A model generated the notes under the pieces. The model saw only the letters and a list, made by a program, of their open reading frames with translations. It had not been told where the DNA came from and did not search any database. The position numbers and the translations under genes were made by a program. Below, one piece after another: positions 21,942 to 29,780 of a stretch of 64,000 nt of DNA; the first letter of the stretch is position 1, and each line of letters begins with the position of its first letter. The DNA is taken from positions 992,001 through 1,056,000 of the forward strand of contig NZ_FMHT01000003.1 in the NCBI RefSeq assembly GCF_900091585.1, in the 5' to 3' direction. Source of the stretch: Micromonospora nigra. GTDB lineage: Bacteria > Actinomycetota > Actinomycetes > Mycobacteriales > Micromonosporaceae.

Positions 21942-21977
21942 GCGAGGGCCGCGAGGGCCGCGAGGGCCGCGAGGGCT
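21942..21977. repeat. Four 9-bp tandem repeats
   Basis: Four copies of GCGAGGGCC (last copy ending in T) lie in the 390-bp gap between the terC leader and the ABM gene. I see no coding capacity in 21763-22154 beyond this and the adjacent inverted repeat. Confidence 0.7.
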
Positions 21978-21987
21978 AGGCCGTGAC

Positions 21988-22024
21988 GCCGGGCCCAGAC
22001 TGTGACGCCGGGGCTGGGCCCGGC
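21988..22024. repeat. 11-bp perfect inverted repeat
   Basis: GCCGGGCCCAG and CTGGGCCCGGC enclose a 15-nt loop, directly after the 9-bp repeats. It is a possible terminator or cruciform. Confidence 0.6.
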
Positions 22025-22154
22025 ATGGCCCAGCCGCTGGGCCGCCGGCTGCGGAGGCTGGGACGCACGAAGCCCGCGCTGCCCGGCCGGTCCGCGAGAT
22101 GGGAACCGGGTCCCCGGACCGGCGGACGGGACGCCGCCGTGAAAGGCTGCGGCA

Positions 22155-22448
22155 ATGGTGCTTGAGGTCGCGCTGATCGACGTCCTGCCGGGTCACGAGG
22201 ACGAGTTCGCCGCCGCGTACGCGCAGGGGCATCCCGTGCTCGCCGGGACGCCCGGCTGCCGGTCGGTGCGGATGACCCGGGGGGTCGAGTCGCCGACGCG
22301 GTTCGTGCTGCTGGTCGAGTGGGACTCGGTGGAGGCCCACAACGACAACTTCCGGGCAACTGAACGGTTCACCCGGTGGCGACAGTTGATCGGGCCGCAC
22401 TTCGCCGGCCCGCCCCTGGTCGAACACTTCGTCGACGTGCCGGCCTGA
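22155..22448 (+). CDS. Antibiotic biosynthesis monooxygenase (ABM) domain protein
   Basis: A 97-residue single ABM-domain protein of the dimeric alpha/beta ferredoxin-like fold (VALIDVLPGHEDEF, GCRSVRMTRGVESPTRFVLLVEWDSVEAH, ERFTRWRQLIGPHF). The family covers cofactor-free quinol monooxygenases, heme oxygenases and many uncharacterised housekeeping members; the exact reaction cannot be told. There is no ribosome-binding site of note before ATG 22155. The stop is only 13 bp from the heptamer array. Confidence 0.85.
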   Translation: MVLEVALIDVLPGHEDEFAAAYAQGHPVLAGTPGCRSVRMTRGVESPTRFVLLVEWDSVEAHNDNFRATERFTRWRQLIGPHFAGPPLVEHFVDVPA

Positions 22449-22460
22449 CAGCCTGACGAA

Positions 22461-22593
22461 CGCTCGACGCTCGACGCTCGACGCTCGACGCTCGACGCTC
22501 GACGCTCGACGCTCGACGCTCGACGCTCGACGCTCGACGCTCGACGCTCGACGCTCGACGCTCGACGCTCGACGCTCGACGCTCGACGCTCGA
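22461..22593. repeat. 19 perfect tandem copies of the heptamer CGCTCGA
   Basis: The heptamer repeats 19 times without a mismatch over 133 bp. Seven is not a multiple of three, but all reading frames stay open, so artificial reading frames run through it. The array lies in a noncoding gap between the ABM gene and a transposase remnant. Perfect identity implies recent slippage expansion. Confidence 0.97.
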
Positions 22594-22855
22594 CGAGAGT
22601 GTCGTACCGGGCACTTATCGTGCTCTCACCCGCCCGGCCACCGGTCCCGACGGGCTCGGGGGCGCCGGGCCCGGAGGCCGGGCGGGAAGCCACGTGCGTA
22701 CATTCCGGGCACGACCGCACCAATAAGCCTGGAACGGTAGCGACAGGGCCCGAGCCCCAGGGCGACCGGCAGCGGCCGAGGCGCCGGTAGTAGGCCCCGC
22801 GCTTGGGTAGCTGACCCAGCACCGGCCGGGCAGGCACCGATGTTCGCGCACGTGC

Positions 22856-22948
22856 GCATCGGTGGCGTGCAAACGCGAACCCGACCACGCTGGCACCGTG
22901 GGTGTCGGTGTAGTTCGCGTCGGATTCGACCGGCCGGTACGCCGTGTT
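22856..22948 (-). pseudogene. Fragment of a Tn3-family transposase
   Basis: The minus strand encodes NTAYRPVESDANYTDTHG followed by ASVVGFAFARHRC. The string ANYTDTHGASVVGFAF is typical of the central catalytic region of Tn3-family transposases, where TDTHG holds an active-site Asp. Only about 30 residues are recognisable; before and after it the frame degenerates. No terminal inverted repeats or resolvase are visible. The rest of 22600-23260 holds no other gene that I can support. Confidence 0.65.
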
Positions 22949-23260
22949 GTCGCAGCGGAACCTCCAGCGCGGCCAGCAGCTTCGGCAACATCGTCCGATG
23001 ATGGTGCGAGTACGACCGCCTGATCCACCCGCAGCAACGGCCTGTACAGCCCTTACAGCGGGCAGGCCGTCGCCATCCTGCCGAGCAAGGATCAAAGCTT
23101 CGTGGTGCTGGGTCAACTAACCAGGCGTGGGGGCCTGGCTAGTAGGCAGGGCACCGAGCACAGGCAGGGTGCCGGCACCGGGTCGGTGCACCGCCCCAGC
23201 ACCCGGCCGCCCGGCCCACCTCGTCCGTGGCGTCGTCCAGCGAGGCGCCGACGGGTGCCG

Positions 23261-24118
23261 TCAGCCGTCCAGGCGCAGGGTCAGGGCCACCATCGATTCC
23301 TCCGCCGACAGCGCCACCTCCAGCAACCATTCCGTGAGCCGCTCGTAGCGGTCCACGTCGGCGGCGGTGACCAGCCGCACGTCGGTGGTCGGTGCCTCCA
23401 GCATCACCGTGCGCGGATCCGCCGGGTCGGGGAACGAGTAGCAGGAGTACGGCGTGAGCGGGTACGGCCCTCGACCGTTCGCGCTGGTCGGCACCAGTCG
23501 GATCGTCACGTGGGGCACCTCCGCCAGCGTCACCAGGTGTCGCATCTGCTCGTGCCACACCTCGTGTGGATCGGCGCCCGGCTCGCACACCGCCTCGGCC
23601 AGCAGGGCCGTGTACCGGGGCGGGTCCGCCCTGCGCAGCACCGCCTGTCTGGCGGCACGGGCTCGCAGGTCGGCTTCGACGTCGATGCCGGGGTCGAGCA
23701 GACCGCCGGCGGCGATCCGCAGCCGCGCGTACGCCGGAGTCTGCAACAGCCCTGGCACGACGGCGGGCTGATATTCCGTGATGCCGGCCGCACCGGCCTC
23801 CAACTCGGCGTAGGTGCGTTGTCGCTCGCTCATCTCCCCCAGGGTCCGCCACCACCCGCGGCTGGTGGCCGCGTCCCGGGCGATGACGATCAGCGCGTCC
23901 CGCTGTTCGGGCTGCACCTGGTAGACGTCGAGCAGGTCGAGCACGTCGGCCAGATCAGGCCGACTCTGCCCCAGCTCGATGCGGGACAACTTCGAGGTCG
24001 AGGCCCAGCCCAGCTGGCCACAGACCTGTTCGAGCGTCAGGGCATCACGCCGCCTGAGCTGGCGCAGCTCTGCGCCAAGCCGTGCGCGTCGAATGACCGG
24101 ACTCGTTGGCAACGGCAT
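23261..24118 (-). CDS. XRE-family regulator with DUF5753 domain
   Basis: A 285-residue protein with an N-terminal helix-turn-helix (LRQLRRRDALTLEQVCGQLGWASTSKLSRIELGQSRPD, about 18-55) followed by the actinobacterial DUF5753 ligand/effector domain (EYQPAVVPGLLQTPAYAR, RQAVLRRADPPRYTALLAEAVCEPGAD, VTIRLVPTSA). Such regulators are abundant in Streptomyces and Micromonospora and usually sit beside a small DUF397 gene. I see no DUF397 partner here, so it is an orphan next to the transposon scar. It would act as a DNA-binding regulator of unknown target. Confidence 0.88.
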   Translation of the reverse strand: MPLPTSPVIRRARLGAELRQLRRRDALTLEQVCGQLGWASTSKLSRIELGQSRPDLADVLDLLDVYQVQPEQRDALIVIARDAATSRGWWRTLGEMSERQRTYAELEAGAAGITEYQPAVVPGLLQTPAYARLRIAAGGLLDPGIDVEADLRARAARQAVLRRADPPRYTALLAEAVCEPGADPHEVWHEQMRHLVTLAEVPHVTIRLVPTSANGRGPYPLTPYSCYSFPDPADPRTVMLEAPTTDVRLVTAADVDRYERLTEWLLEVALSAEESMVALTLRLDG

Positions 24119-24228
24119 TCCCGCCTCCCCACCGAGCGAGATTACGCAGGACGATCACCCAGCGCAATAGCTTGCTTGCGGAAAGCGACGGGATCTGGGC
24201 CCCTGCCGCCACAACAGCGGCGCCGGGC

Positions 24229-26331
24229 TCACTTCACCCCGGCGGCGTCCATGCCGCGCAGTTCCTTCTTCAGGTCGGCCACCTCGTCGCGGATCCGGGC
24301 GGCCAGCTCGAACTGCAGCTCGCGGGCGGCGGCCAGCATCTGGTCGCTGAGCTCCTGGATGAGCTGCGCCAGCTCGGCACGGGCCATCCCCTCGCGGGCC
24401 GGAGCCCCGGCGGAACGGCTGCGGCTGCGGGTCTCCTTGACCGGGGCCTTGCCCCTCGACAACTGGCGGGCCGCCCCGCCCACGCGGTTGTCGGTGTCCT
24501 CCGCCTCGCGGTAGATGTCGTCGAGAATGTCGTGGATCTTCTTGCGCAGCGGCTCGGGGCTGATGCCGTTCGCCTCGTTGTGGGCGATCTGCTTGGCCCG
24601 CCGCCGGTTGGTCTCCTCGATGGCGTCCGCCATCGACGGGGTGATCTTGTCGGCGTACATGTGCACCTGGCCGGAGACGTTACGCGCCGCACGGCCGATC
24701 GTCTGGATCAACGAGCGCCCGCTGCGCAGGAAGCCCTCCTTGTCGGCGTCGAGGATCGCCACCAGGGACACCTCGGGCAGGTCGAGGCCCTCCCGCAGCA
24801 GGTTGATGCCGACCAGCACGTCGTAGTCGCCCTTGCGCAGCTCGCGCAGCAGCTCGACGCGGCGTAGCGTGTCCACCTCGGAGTGCAGGTAGCGCACCCG
24901 GATGCCGTTCTCCAGCAGGTAGTCGGACAGATCCTCGGCCATCTTCTTGGTCAGGGTGGTGACCAGCACCCGCTCGTCGCGCTCCGTGCGCAGCCGGATC
25001 TCGTGCATCAGGTCGTCGATCTGCCCCTTGGTGGGCTTGACCACCACCTCGGGATCGATCAGGCCCGTCGGGCGGATCACCTGCTCCACGTACTCGCCCT
25101 GGGCCTGCTCCATCTCCCAGGGGCCCGGGGTGGCGGAGAGGAAGACCATCTGGCCGACCCGCTCCAGGAACTCGTCGAAGCGCAGCGGCCGGTTGTCGGC
25201 CGCGCTGGGCAGCCGGAAGCCGTGGTCGATCAGCATCCGCTTGCGGGAGGCGTCGCCCTCGTACATGCCACCGATCTGGGGAATCGTCACGTGGGACTCG
25301 TCGACGACGGTGAGGAAGTCGTCCGGGAAGTAGTCGAGCAGGCAGTGCGGCGGGCTGCCGGGCAGCCGGCCGTCGATGTGCATGGAGTAGTTCTCGATGC
25401 CCGAGCAGAAGCCGACCTGCCGCATCATCTCGATGTCGTAGGTGGTTCTCATCCGCAGCCGCTGCGCCTCCAGCAGCTTGCCCTGCCGCTCCAGCTCGGC
25501 CAGCCGCTCGGCCAGCTCCGTCTCGATGTCGCCGATCGCCCGCTCCATCCGCTCGGGACCGGCGGCGTAGTGGGTGGCCGGGAAGATCAGCAGGTGGTCG
25601 ACCTCGCGGACCACGTCGCCGGTGAGCGGGTTGAGATAGTAGAGCTTCTCCACCTCGTCACCGAACAGTTCGATGCGCACGGCAAGTTCCTCGTACGCCG
25701 GGATGATCTCCAGGGTGTCGCCACGGACCCGGAAGGTGCCCCGCTGGAACGCCATGTCGTTGCGGGTGTACTGGATGTCGACCAGCCGGCGCAGCAGCTG
25801 GTCCCGGTCGAGTTCCTGGCCGACCGTCACCCGCACCGCCCGGTCGAGGTACTCCTCCGGGGTGCCCAGGCCGTAGATCGCGCTGACCGTGGCGACCACC
25901 ACCACGTCGCGGCGGGTCAGCAGCGACATCGTCGCCGAGTGGCGCAGCCGCTCGACCTCCTCGTTGATCGAGGAATCCTTCTCGATGTAGGTGTCGGTCT
26001 GCGGGATGTAGGCCTCGGGCTGGTAGTAGTCGTAGTAGGAGACGAAATACTCCACCGCGTTGTGCGGCAGCAGCTCGCCGAACTCCTTGGCCAACTGGGC
26101 ACAGAGCGTCTTGTTGGGAGCCAGCACCAGCGTGGGGCGCTGCAACCGCTCGACCAGCCATGCCGTGGTGGCGCTCTTGCCGGTTCCGGTCGCGCCGAGC
26201 AGCACCGTGTTGCGGTCGCCGCGGCGCACCCGGCGCTCCAGGTCGTCGATCGCTGCCGGCTGGTCGCCGGCGGGCTGGAAGTCGCTGACCACCTGGAAGC
26301 GGCCGTCGAGACGGGGAATGTCGAGCGCCAT
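24229..26331 (-). CDS. uvrB: Excinuclease ABC subunit B
   Basis: UvrB is the helicase-like core of nucleotide excision repair that verifies damage handed over by UvrA and recruits UvrC. The 700 residues show Walker [14 protein letters not shown], the beta-hairpin region [25 protein letters not shown] box [11 protein letters not shown], motif [11 protein letters not shown], and a C-terminal UVR domain ([37 protein letters not shown]) that pairs with UvrC. ATG 26331 matches the family start ([18 protein letters not shown]). The promoter at 26339-26361 predicts transcription from this ATG, a leaderless mRNA. Confidence 0.97.
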   Translation of the reverse strand: MALDIPRLDGRFQVVSDFQPAGDQPAAIDDLERRVRRGDRNTVLLGATGTGKSATTAWLVERLQRPTLVLAPNKTLCAQLAKEFGELLPHNAVEYFVSYYDYYQPEAYIPQTDTYIEKDSSINEEVERLRHSATMSLLTRRDVVVVATVSAIYGLGTPEEYLDRAVRVTVGQELDRDQLLRRLVDIQYTRNDMAFQRGTFRVRGDTLEIIPAYEELAVRIELFGDEVEKLYYLNPLTGDVVREVDHLLIFPATHYAAGPERMERAIGDIETELAERLAELERQGKLLEAQRLRMRTTYDIEMMRQVGFCSGIENYSMHIDGRLPGSPPHCLLDYFPDDFLTVVDESHVTIPQIGGMYEGDASRKRMLIDHGFRLPSAADNRPLRFDEFLERVGQMVFLSATPGPWEMEQAQGEYVEQVIRPTGLIDPEVVVKPTKGQIDDLMHEIRLRTERDERVLVTTLTKKMAEDLSDYLLENGIRVRYLHSEVDTLRRVELLRELRKGDYDVLVGINLLREGLDLPEVSLVAILDADKEGFLRSGRSLIQTIGRAARNVSGQVHMYADKITPSMADAIEETNRRRAKQIAHNEANGISPEPLRKKIHDILDDIYREAEDTDNRVGGAARQLSRGKAPVKETRSRSRSAGAPAREGMARAELAQLIQELSDQMLAAARELQFELAARIRDEVADLKKELRGMDAAGVK

Positions 26332-26338
26332 GACCCCC

Positions 26339-26361
26339 ACCGTACGCCCGGGGTCCGACAA
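26339..26361 (-). promoter_or_regulatory. PafBC-type DNA-damage promoter of uvrB, leaderless
   Basis: TTGTCGGAC, 8 nt, then TACGGT on the minus strand matches TGTCRGTG-N8-TANNNT in spacing, with 6 of 8 core bases. Seven nt separate TACGGT from the ATG, so the transcript would start at the start codon. Confidence 0.65.
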
Positions 26362-26627
26362 CCCGCGGCGACTACGGGCGGTCCCTGATCAGCTTCGATA
26401 TTCGCATTGTGTGGGCCATCTCACCGGGCTACCCTTCTGCTGTAGGCCGCTCGCGGCGGCCGTCCGGGCCGGCGACCGGGCCACGAGGTCCCGTCGCCCC
26501 CGGCACAGGAGGTCGCAGCACCCGGTTCTCCGGCGTGCGCACCCGACGTGGTCGCGCTCGCGCGCTGACCGGCCGCCGCGAGCGCCCCTGCTCGTCACTC
26601 CCTGCTCTCCCAACCGTTCAACTAGCC

Positions 26628-28238
26628 GTGGACACCTCGCGCCCGGCACCCGAGCACCGTGACGTCCCCCCGGCCCGGGAGCCGGGTGACGCCGGGCCGG
26701 TCCCCGACGTCACCGGAGCCCCGCCTGCCGACCGGACCCGCCGGCCCCGCCGCGCCGGCAGCGCCGGTCCCCGCCGGCCGCGCCGGCACCGCGCCGGCAC
26801 CGCCCCGCCGGCCGCGCTGGGCCTCGGCCTCGGCGACCCGGCCACCGTGCTCGGGCTGCACGGACCCGATCCGGTTCCGGCAGCCGGCGACCCCGCCGAC
26901 GACGACGCCGATCCTGGACCGGAGCGGGCCAACCTCCGTGGTCGACGCCGCCTCCTGCTGGCCGTCCTCGCCGGCGTCGCCGTCGCCTCCGCCACCGCGC
27001 TCGTCGTCGGGCTCGTCGGGTGGGCCCCGGAGGAGACCCCGCCGCCGCGGAACCTCACCGCCGCCGAGCGGGACCGGCTCGCCGCGGTACGCGTGACCAA
27101 CTTCCGGGACCTGCGGGCAGGGCTGCGGGTGACGGCCGGCACCGGCGCCGACCGCACCGACGTCGTCGGCTGGGTCGACTGGGCGCGTCCGCTGGTCTAC
27201 GTCGACGTGGGCGGCCCCGGTGCGGGCCCGATCCGAGGGCTGGTGCAGGCCACCCCGCGGGTGGTGCTCGTACGCCCCGACCCCGGCGCCGTGCCCACGC
27301 CGGCCGAACCTCCGCTCGTCCCACCGACCGACCGGTGGCGGCTGCCCGACAGCCATGACCTCGACGCCCTGCTCGCCCTGGTGTTCGCGCTCGCCGCCGA
27401 CCGGCCCGACCCGTCCGGCGCGACGGACGGCGGCCGCTGGGTGGGACGGGAGACCGTGGCCGGGCAACCCGTCGACGTCCTGGAGGCCCCCGCCCCGGCG
27501 GCTGCCGGCGCCACCGCCCGCCACTGGGTCGACGAGGCGGCCCGGCTGCACCGGCTGGAGACCCGGCTGCCCGGGATGGGGCCGGTGTCCGTGCACCTCG
27601 ACCGCGCCAACCGGCCCACCCTGCGCCCGGTCGACGGTCTCGGCGGCCGACCCGGGCTGCCCCGCGCCCTCACCGCCGCCGAACGGGACCGGATCCGTCG
27701 ACTGCCCGCCCGGCTGCGCGCGGCCCGGGGCGCCACCGTCACCCTGACGGCTCCCCTGGGGACGAACCTGCGCGGCGCCGGCTGGCTGGACTGGCGCGCC
27801 GGCCGGGCCTACCTCAGCGTCGCCGACCTCGCCGAACCGCAGACCCGTACGCTGGTGCGCCACGGCCGGGAGGGCGTGACACGGCGGGCGGACGGCCCCG
27901 GGGCCGGCACCCCCGAGACACCCGGTCCCCCGCCCTTGCCGGCACCCAGGACCGGCTGGCGGTCGGGCTCCCACCCGACGGAGGCGCTCGTCCCCCTGGT
28001 CGACGCGGCGCTGCGGGCCGCGGTGGACGGACCGCGGGGCGGGGTACGGCGGCTGCGCGGGGACGGGCTCGGCGGCACCACGGTCGACGTGGTCGAGTCC
28101 CGCGTCGCCGACGCGACCATGCGCTGGTGGATCGACCGGGCCGGCCTGCTCCGCCGGGTGGAGACCCGCACCCCGGCGGGGGCCTGGGCGCAACTCGACC
28201 TCCACCCCGGGCGGGTGCCCGACCTGCCGGGACGCTGA
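26628..28238 (+). CDS. Membrane-anchored protein with two tandem LprG/LolA-like units
   Basis: An unrecognised 536-residue protein from GTG 26628. Residues 1-100 are Pro/Arg-rich and cytosolic, followed by one membrane helix (LLLAVLAGVAVASATALVVGLVGW). The outer part is an internal duplication. Both units start LTAAERDR, contain a GW-x-DW strand (GWVDWARPLVYVDV and GWLDWRAGRAYLSV), and end with a V-D-V-x-E strand, a W-(V/I)-D-x-A motif and a R-x-E-T-R strand. The pattern resembles lipid-binding LprG/LppX/LolA folds, which is inference. No ribosome-binding site is seen, and an earlier start is possible. Divergent from uvrB. Confidence 0.7.
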   Translation: MDTSRPAPEHRDVPPAREPGDAGPVPDVTGAPPADRTRRPRRAGSAGPRRPRRHRAGTAPPAALGLGLGDPATVLGLHGPDPVPAAGDPADDDADPGPERANLRGRRRLLLAVLAGVAVASATALVVGLVGWAPEETPPPRNLTAAERDRLAAVRVTNFRDLRAGLRVTAGTGADRTDVVGWVDWARPLVYVDVGGPGAGPIRGLVQATPRVVLVRPDPGAVPTPAEPPLVPPTDRWRLPDSHDLDALLALVFALAADRPDPSGATDGGRWVGRETVAGQPVDVLEAPAPAAAGATARHWVDEAARLHRLETRLPGMGPVSVHLDRANRPTLRPVDGLGGRPGLPRALTAAERDRIRRLPARLRAARGATVTLTAPLGTNLRGAGWLDWRAGRAYLSVADLAEPQTRTLVRHGREGVTRRADGPGAGTPETPGPPPLPAPRTGWRSGSHPTEALVPLVDAALRAAVDGPRGGVRRLRGDGLGGTTVDVVESRVADATMRWWIDRAGLLRRVETRTPAGAWAQLDLHPGRVPDLPGR

Positions 28239-28241
28239 CCG

Positions 28242-28303
28242 GCCGGCACGCTGCCGCGGGTCGACGGGACCAGCCGGCACCGTGCCGCGGGCCGACAAGG
28301 CCG
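28242..28303. repeat. Imperfect 31-bp direct repeat
   Basis: Two adjacent 31-bp copies (28242-28272 and 28273-28303), both starting GCCGGCAC, lie just after the stop of the membrane protein. Confidence 0.65.
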
Positions 28304-28317
28304 GCCGGCCGCCGCGC

Positions 28318-28386
28318 ACGGAATCCGGGCGCCGTCAGGGCCGCCATCCGGACGGAATCCGGGGCGCCGTCAGGGCCGCCAACCGG
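28318..28386. repeat. 34/35-bp direct repeat duplicating the coaE 3' end
   Basis: Copies 28318-28351 and 28352-28386 differ by one inserted G and one substitution. The second copy contains the coaE stop codon and last codons; the first is a noncoding duplicate of them. Confidence 0.75.
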
Positions 28387-29572
28387 TCCGCGCGGCCCAC
28401 TCCTCGGCCCGGTGGTGCTCCTCGTCGAACCACGGGTCCTTGGCGGTCGTGTACGTCGCGACGTCCGGTGCCGCGGCGGCCAGTTCCCGTTTGAACACCA
28501 GGTACGCGGCCCGCTGGTCCGGGTCGGCCCGCAGGTGGTCACGCATCATCAGGGCGTACCGCCAGCCAGGTGAGCCCGTCTCGCGGATGTGCAGGTTGAC
28601 CGGGCGGGCCGGGTCCGCGCTGCCGTGCAGCCGCTTCTCCCACCGGCCGCTGCCGGCCGGTCGGGGGCTGTCCCACCACTCGCCGGGCAGCCGGGGGAAG
28701 CCCGCGTCGGCCAGGCGCTCGGCCAGCGGCCCGTCGGCGTCCGCCAGCGACGGCACGCCGAGCTGGATGTCGATGACGTCCTTGGCCGCGAGGCCCGGTA
28801 CGGCGGTGGATCCGATGTGGTCGAGCCGCAGGTCCGCCGGGGTGACCGCGTGGCGGATCCGGGCCGCCAGCCGGGCGTACTGCTGCGGCCACGTCGGGTC
28901 GGCCTCGGCCAACGCGACCCGCGCCGGCCGGACGGCCCGCCGCTGCCGCAGGTTGACCTCGTAGGGCACCAGCCGGTCGTGCCACAGCGCGTCGACCGAC
29001 CCGTGCAGGTCCGCCAGTTCGGCGTCGTTGGTCAGCACCACGTCCGCGGCGGCCCGCCGGCGCTCGTCGTCGGCCTGCGCGGCGATGCGCCGCTCGGCCT
29101 CCGCACGGCTCATCCCCCGGCTCCGCGTCAGCCGTTCCAGCCGGGTCGCCACCTCCGTCTGCACCACGACCACGAGGTGGTACGTCGGGGCGAGCCCCAC
29201 CTCGACCAGCAGCGGGACGTCGTTGACGACGATCGCATCGGGGGCCGCCCCGGCGGCCAGTTCGGCGGCGCGGGCCCGGACGCGGGGATGGGTGATCGCC
29301 TCCAGCTGGCGGCGCGCGGCCTCGTCGTCGAAGACCAGCGCGCCGAGGGCGGCCCGGTCGAGGGCGCCGTCGGCGTCGAGCACCCGGTCGGAGAACGCGG
29401 CGACGATCTCGGCCAGCCCGTCGGTGCCGGGCGCGACGACCTCGCGGGCGAGGCGGTCGGAGTCGATGAGCACCGCGCCCCGCTGCACCAACCGGCTGGC
29501 CACGGAACTCTTGCCGGATCCGATTCCTCCGGTCAATCCCACCCTCAGCACCGCACCAGTCAACCGGATCAT
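28370..29572 (-). CDS. coaE: Dephospho-CoA kinase fused to GrpB/UPF0157 domain
   Basis: Residues 1-200 are dephospho-CoA kinase, the last step of CoA synthesis: P-loop GLTGGIGSGKSSV, DSDRLAREVV, ITHPRVRARAAEL and VNDVPLLVEVG. Residues 215-400 are a GrpB/UPF0157 nucleotidyltransferase-like domain (DPTWPQQYARLAARI, DHIGSTAVPGLAAKDVIDIQL, VNLHIRETGSPGWRYALMMRDHLRADP). The same fusion is known in mycobacteria and other Actinobacteria. The start is ATG 29572; the family start would fit GTG 29551 (VLRVGLTGG) equally well. It lies downstream of rpsA on the same strand beyond a terminator-like hairpin. Confidence 0.93.
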   Translation of the reverse strand: MIRLTGAVLRVGLTGGIGSGKSSVASRLVQRGAVLIDSDRLAREVVAPGTDGLAEIVAAFSDRVLDADGALDRAALGALVFDDEAARRQLEAITHPRVRARAAELAAGAAPDAIVVNDVPLLVEVGLAPTYHLVVVVQTEVATRLERLTRSRGMSRAEAERRIAAQADDERRRAAADVVLTNDAELADLHGSVDALWHDRLVPYEVNLRQRRAVRPARVALAEADPTWPQQYARLAARIRHAVTPADLRLDHIGSTAVPGLAAKDVIDIQLGVPSLADADGPLAERLADAGFPRLPGEWWDSPRPAGSGRWEKRLHGSADPARPVNLHIRETGSPGWRYALMMRDHLRADPDQRAAYLVFKRELAAAAPDVATYTTAKDPWFDEEHHRAEEWAARTGWRP

Positions 29573-29620
29573 CGGCGCGACGCCAAACCCGGGCCGCTAC
29601 GGCCCGATTCCGGGGCGGGG

Positions 29621-29720
29621 TCCACGGGGCACCGGTGCGCGCCGCGGCCGCAACAGGCGAGGGCGGCGTCCACAAGGCACCCGTGCGCGCCGCGGCGGCC
29701 CGACCGCAACAGGCGAGGGC
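29621..29720. repeat. Imperfect direct repeat between coaE and rpsA
   Basis: About 45 bp at 29621-29664 recur at 29669-29720 with an 8-bp insertion; both contain GTGCGCGCCGCGG and GCAACAGGCGAGGGC. Noncoding. Confidence 0.6.
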
Positions 29721-29769
29721 CCCGCCCCCGGCGGCCCGGCGTACCGGATCGCGGGGGACGGGGCCCTCG
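29714..29769 (-). terminator. rpsA terminator-like hairpin
   Basis: CGAGGGCCCCG and CGGGGCCCTCG (11 bp), extended by CCCCC/GGGGG inside, begin 12 bases after the rpsA stop codon. Confidence 0.7.
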
Positions 29770-29780
29770 TCGTCAGCGGG

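Noticed and set aside
22155..22448. Antibiotic biosynthetic cluster around the ABM gene
   Set aside because: No synthase, carrier or tailoring genes adjoin it; the domain is common in housekeeping proteins.
22193..23116. Minus-strand frame reading repeated ASSVERR units
   Set aside because: It is the translation of the noncoding heptamer array; it overlaps the ABM gene and has no domain apart from the short Tn3 fragment.
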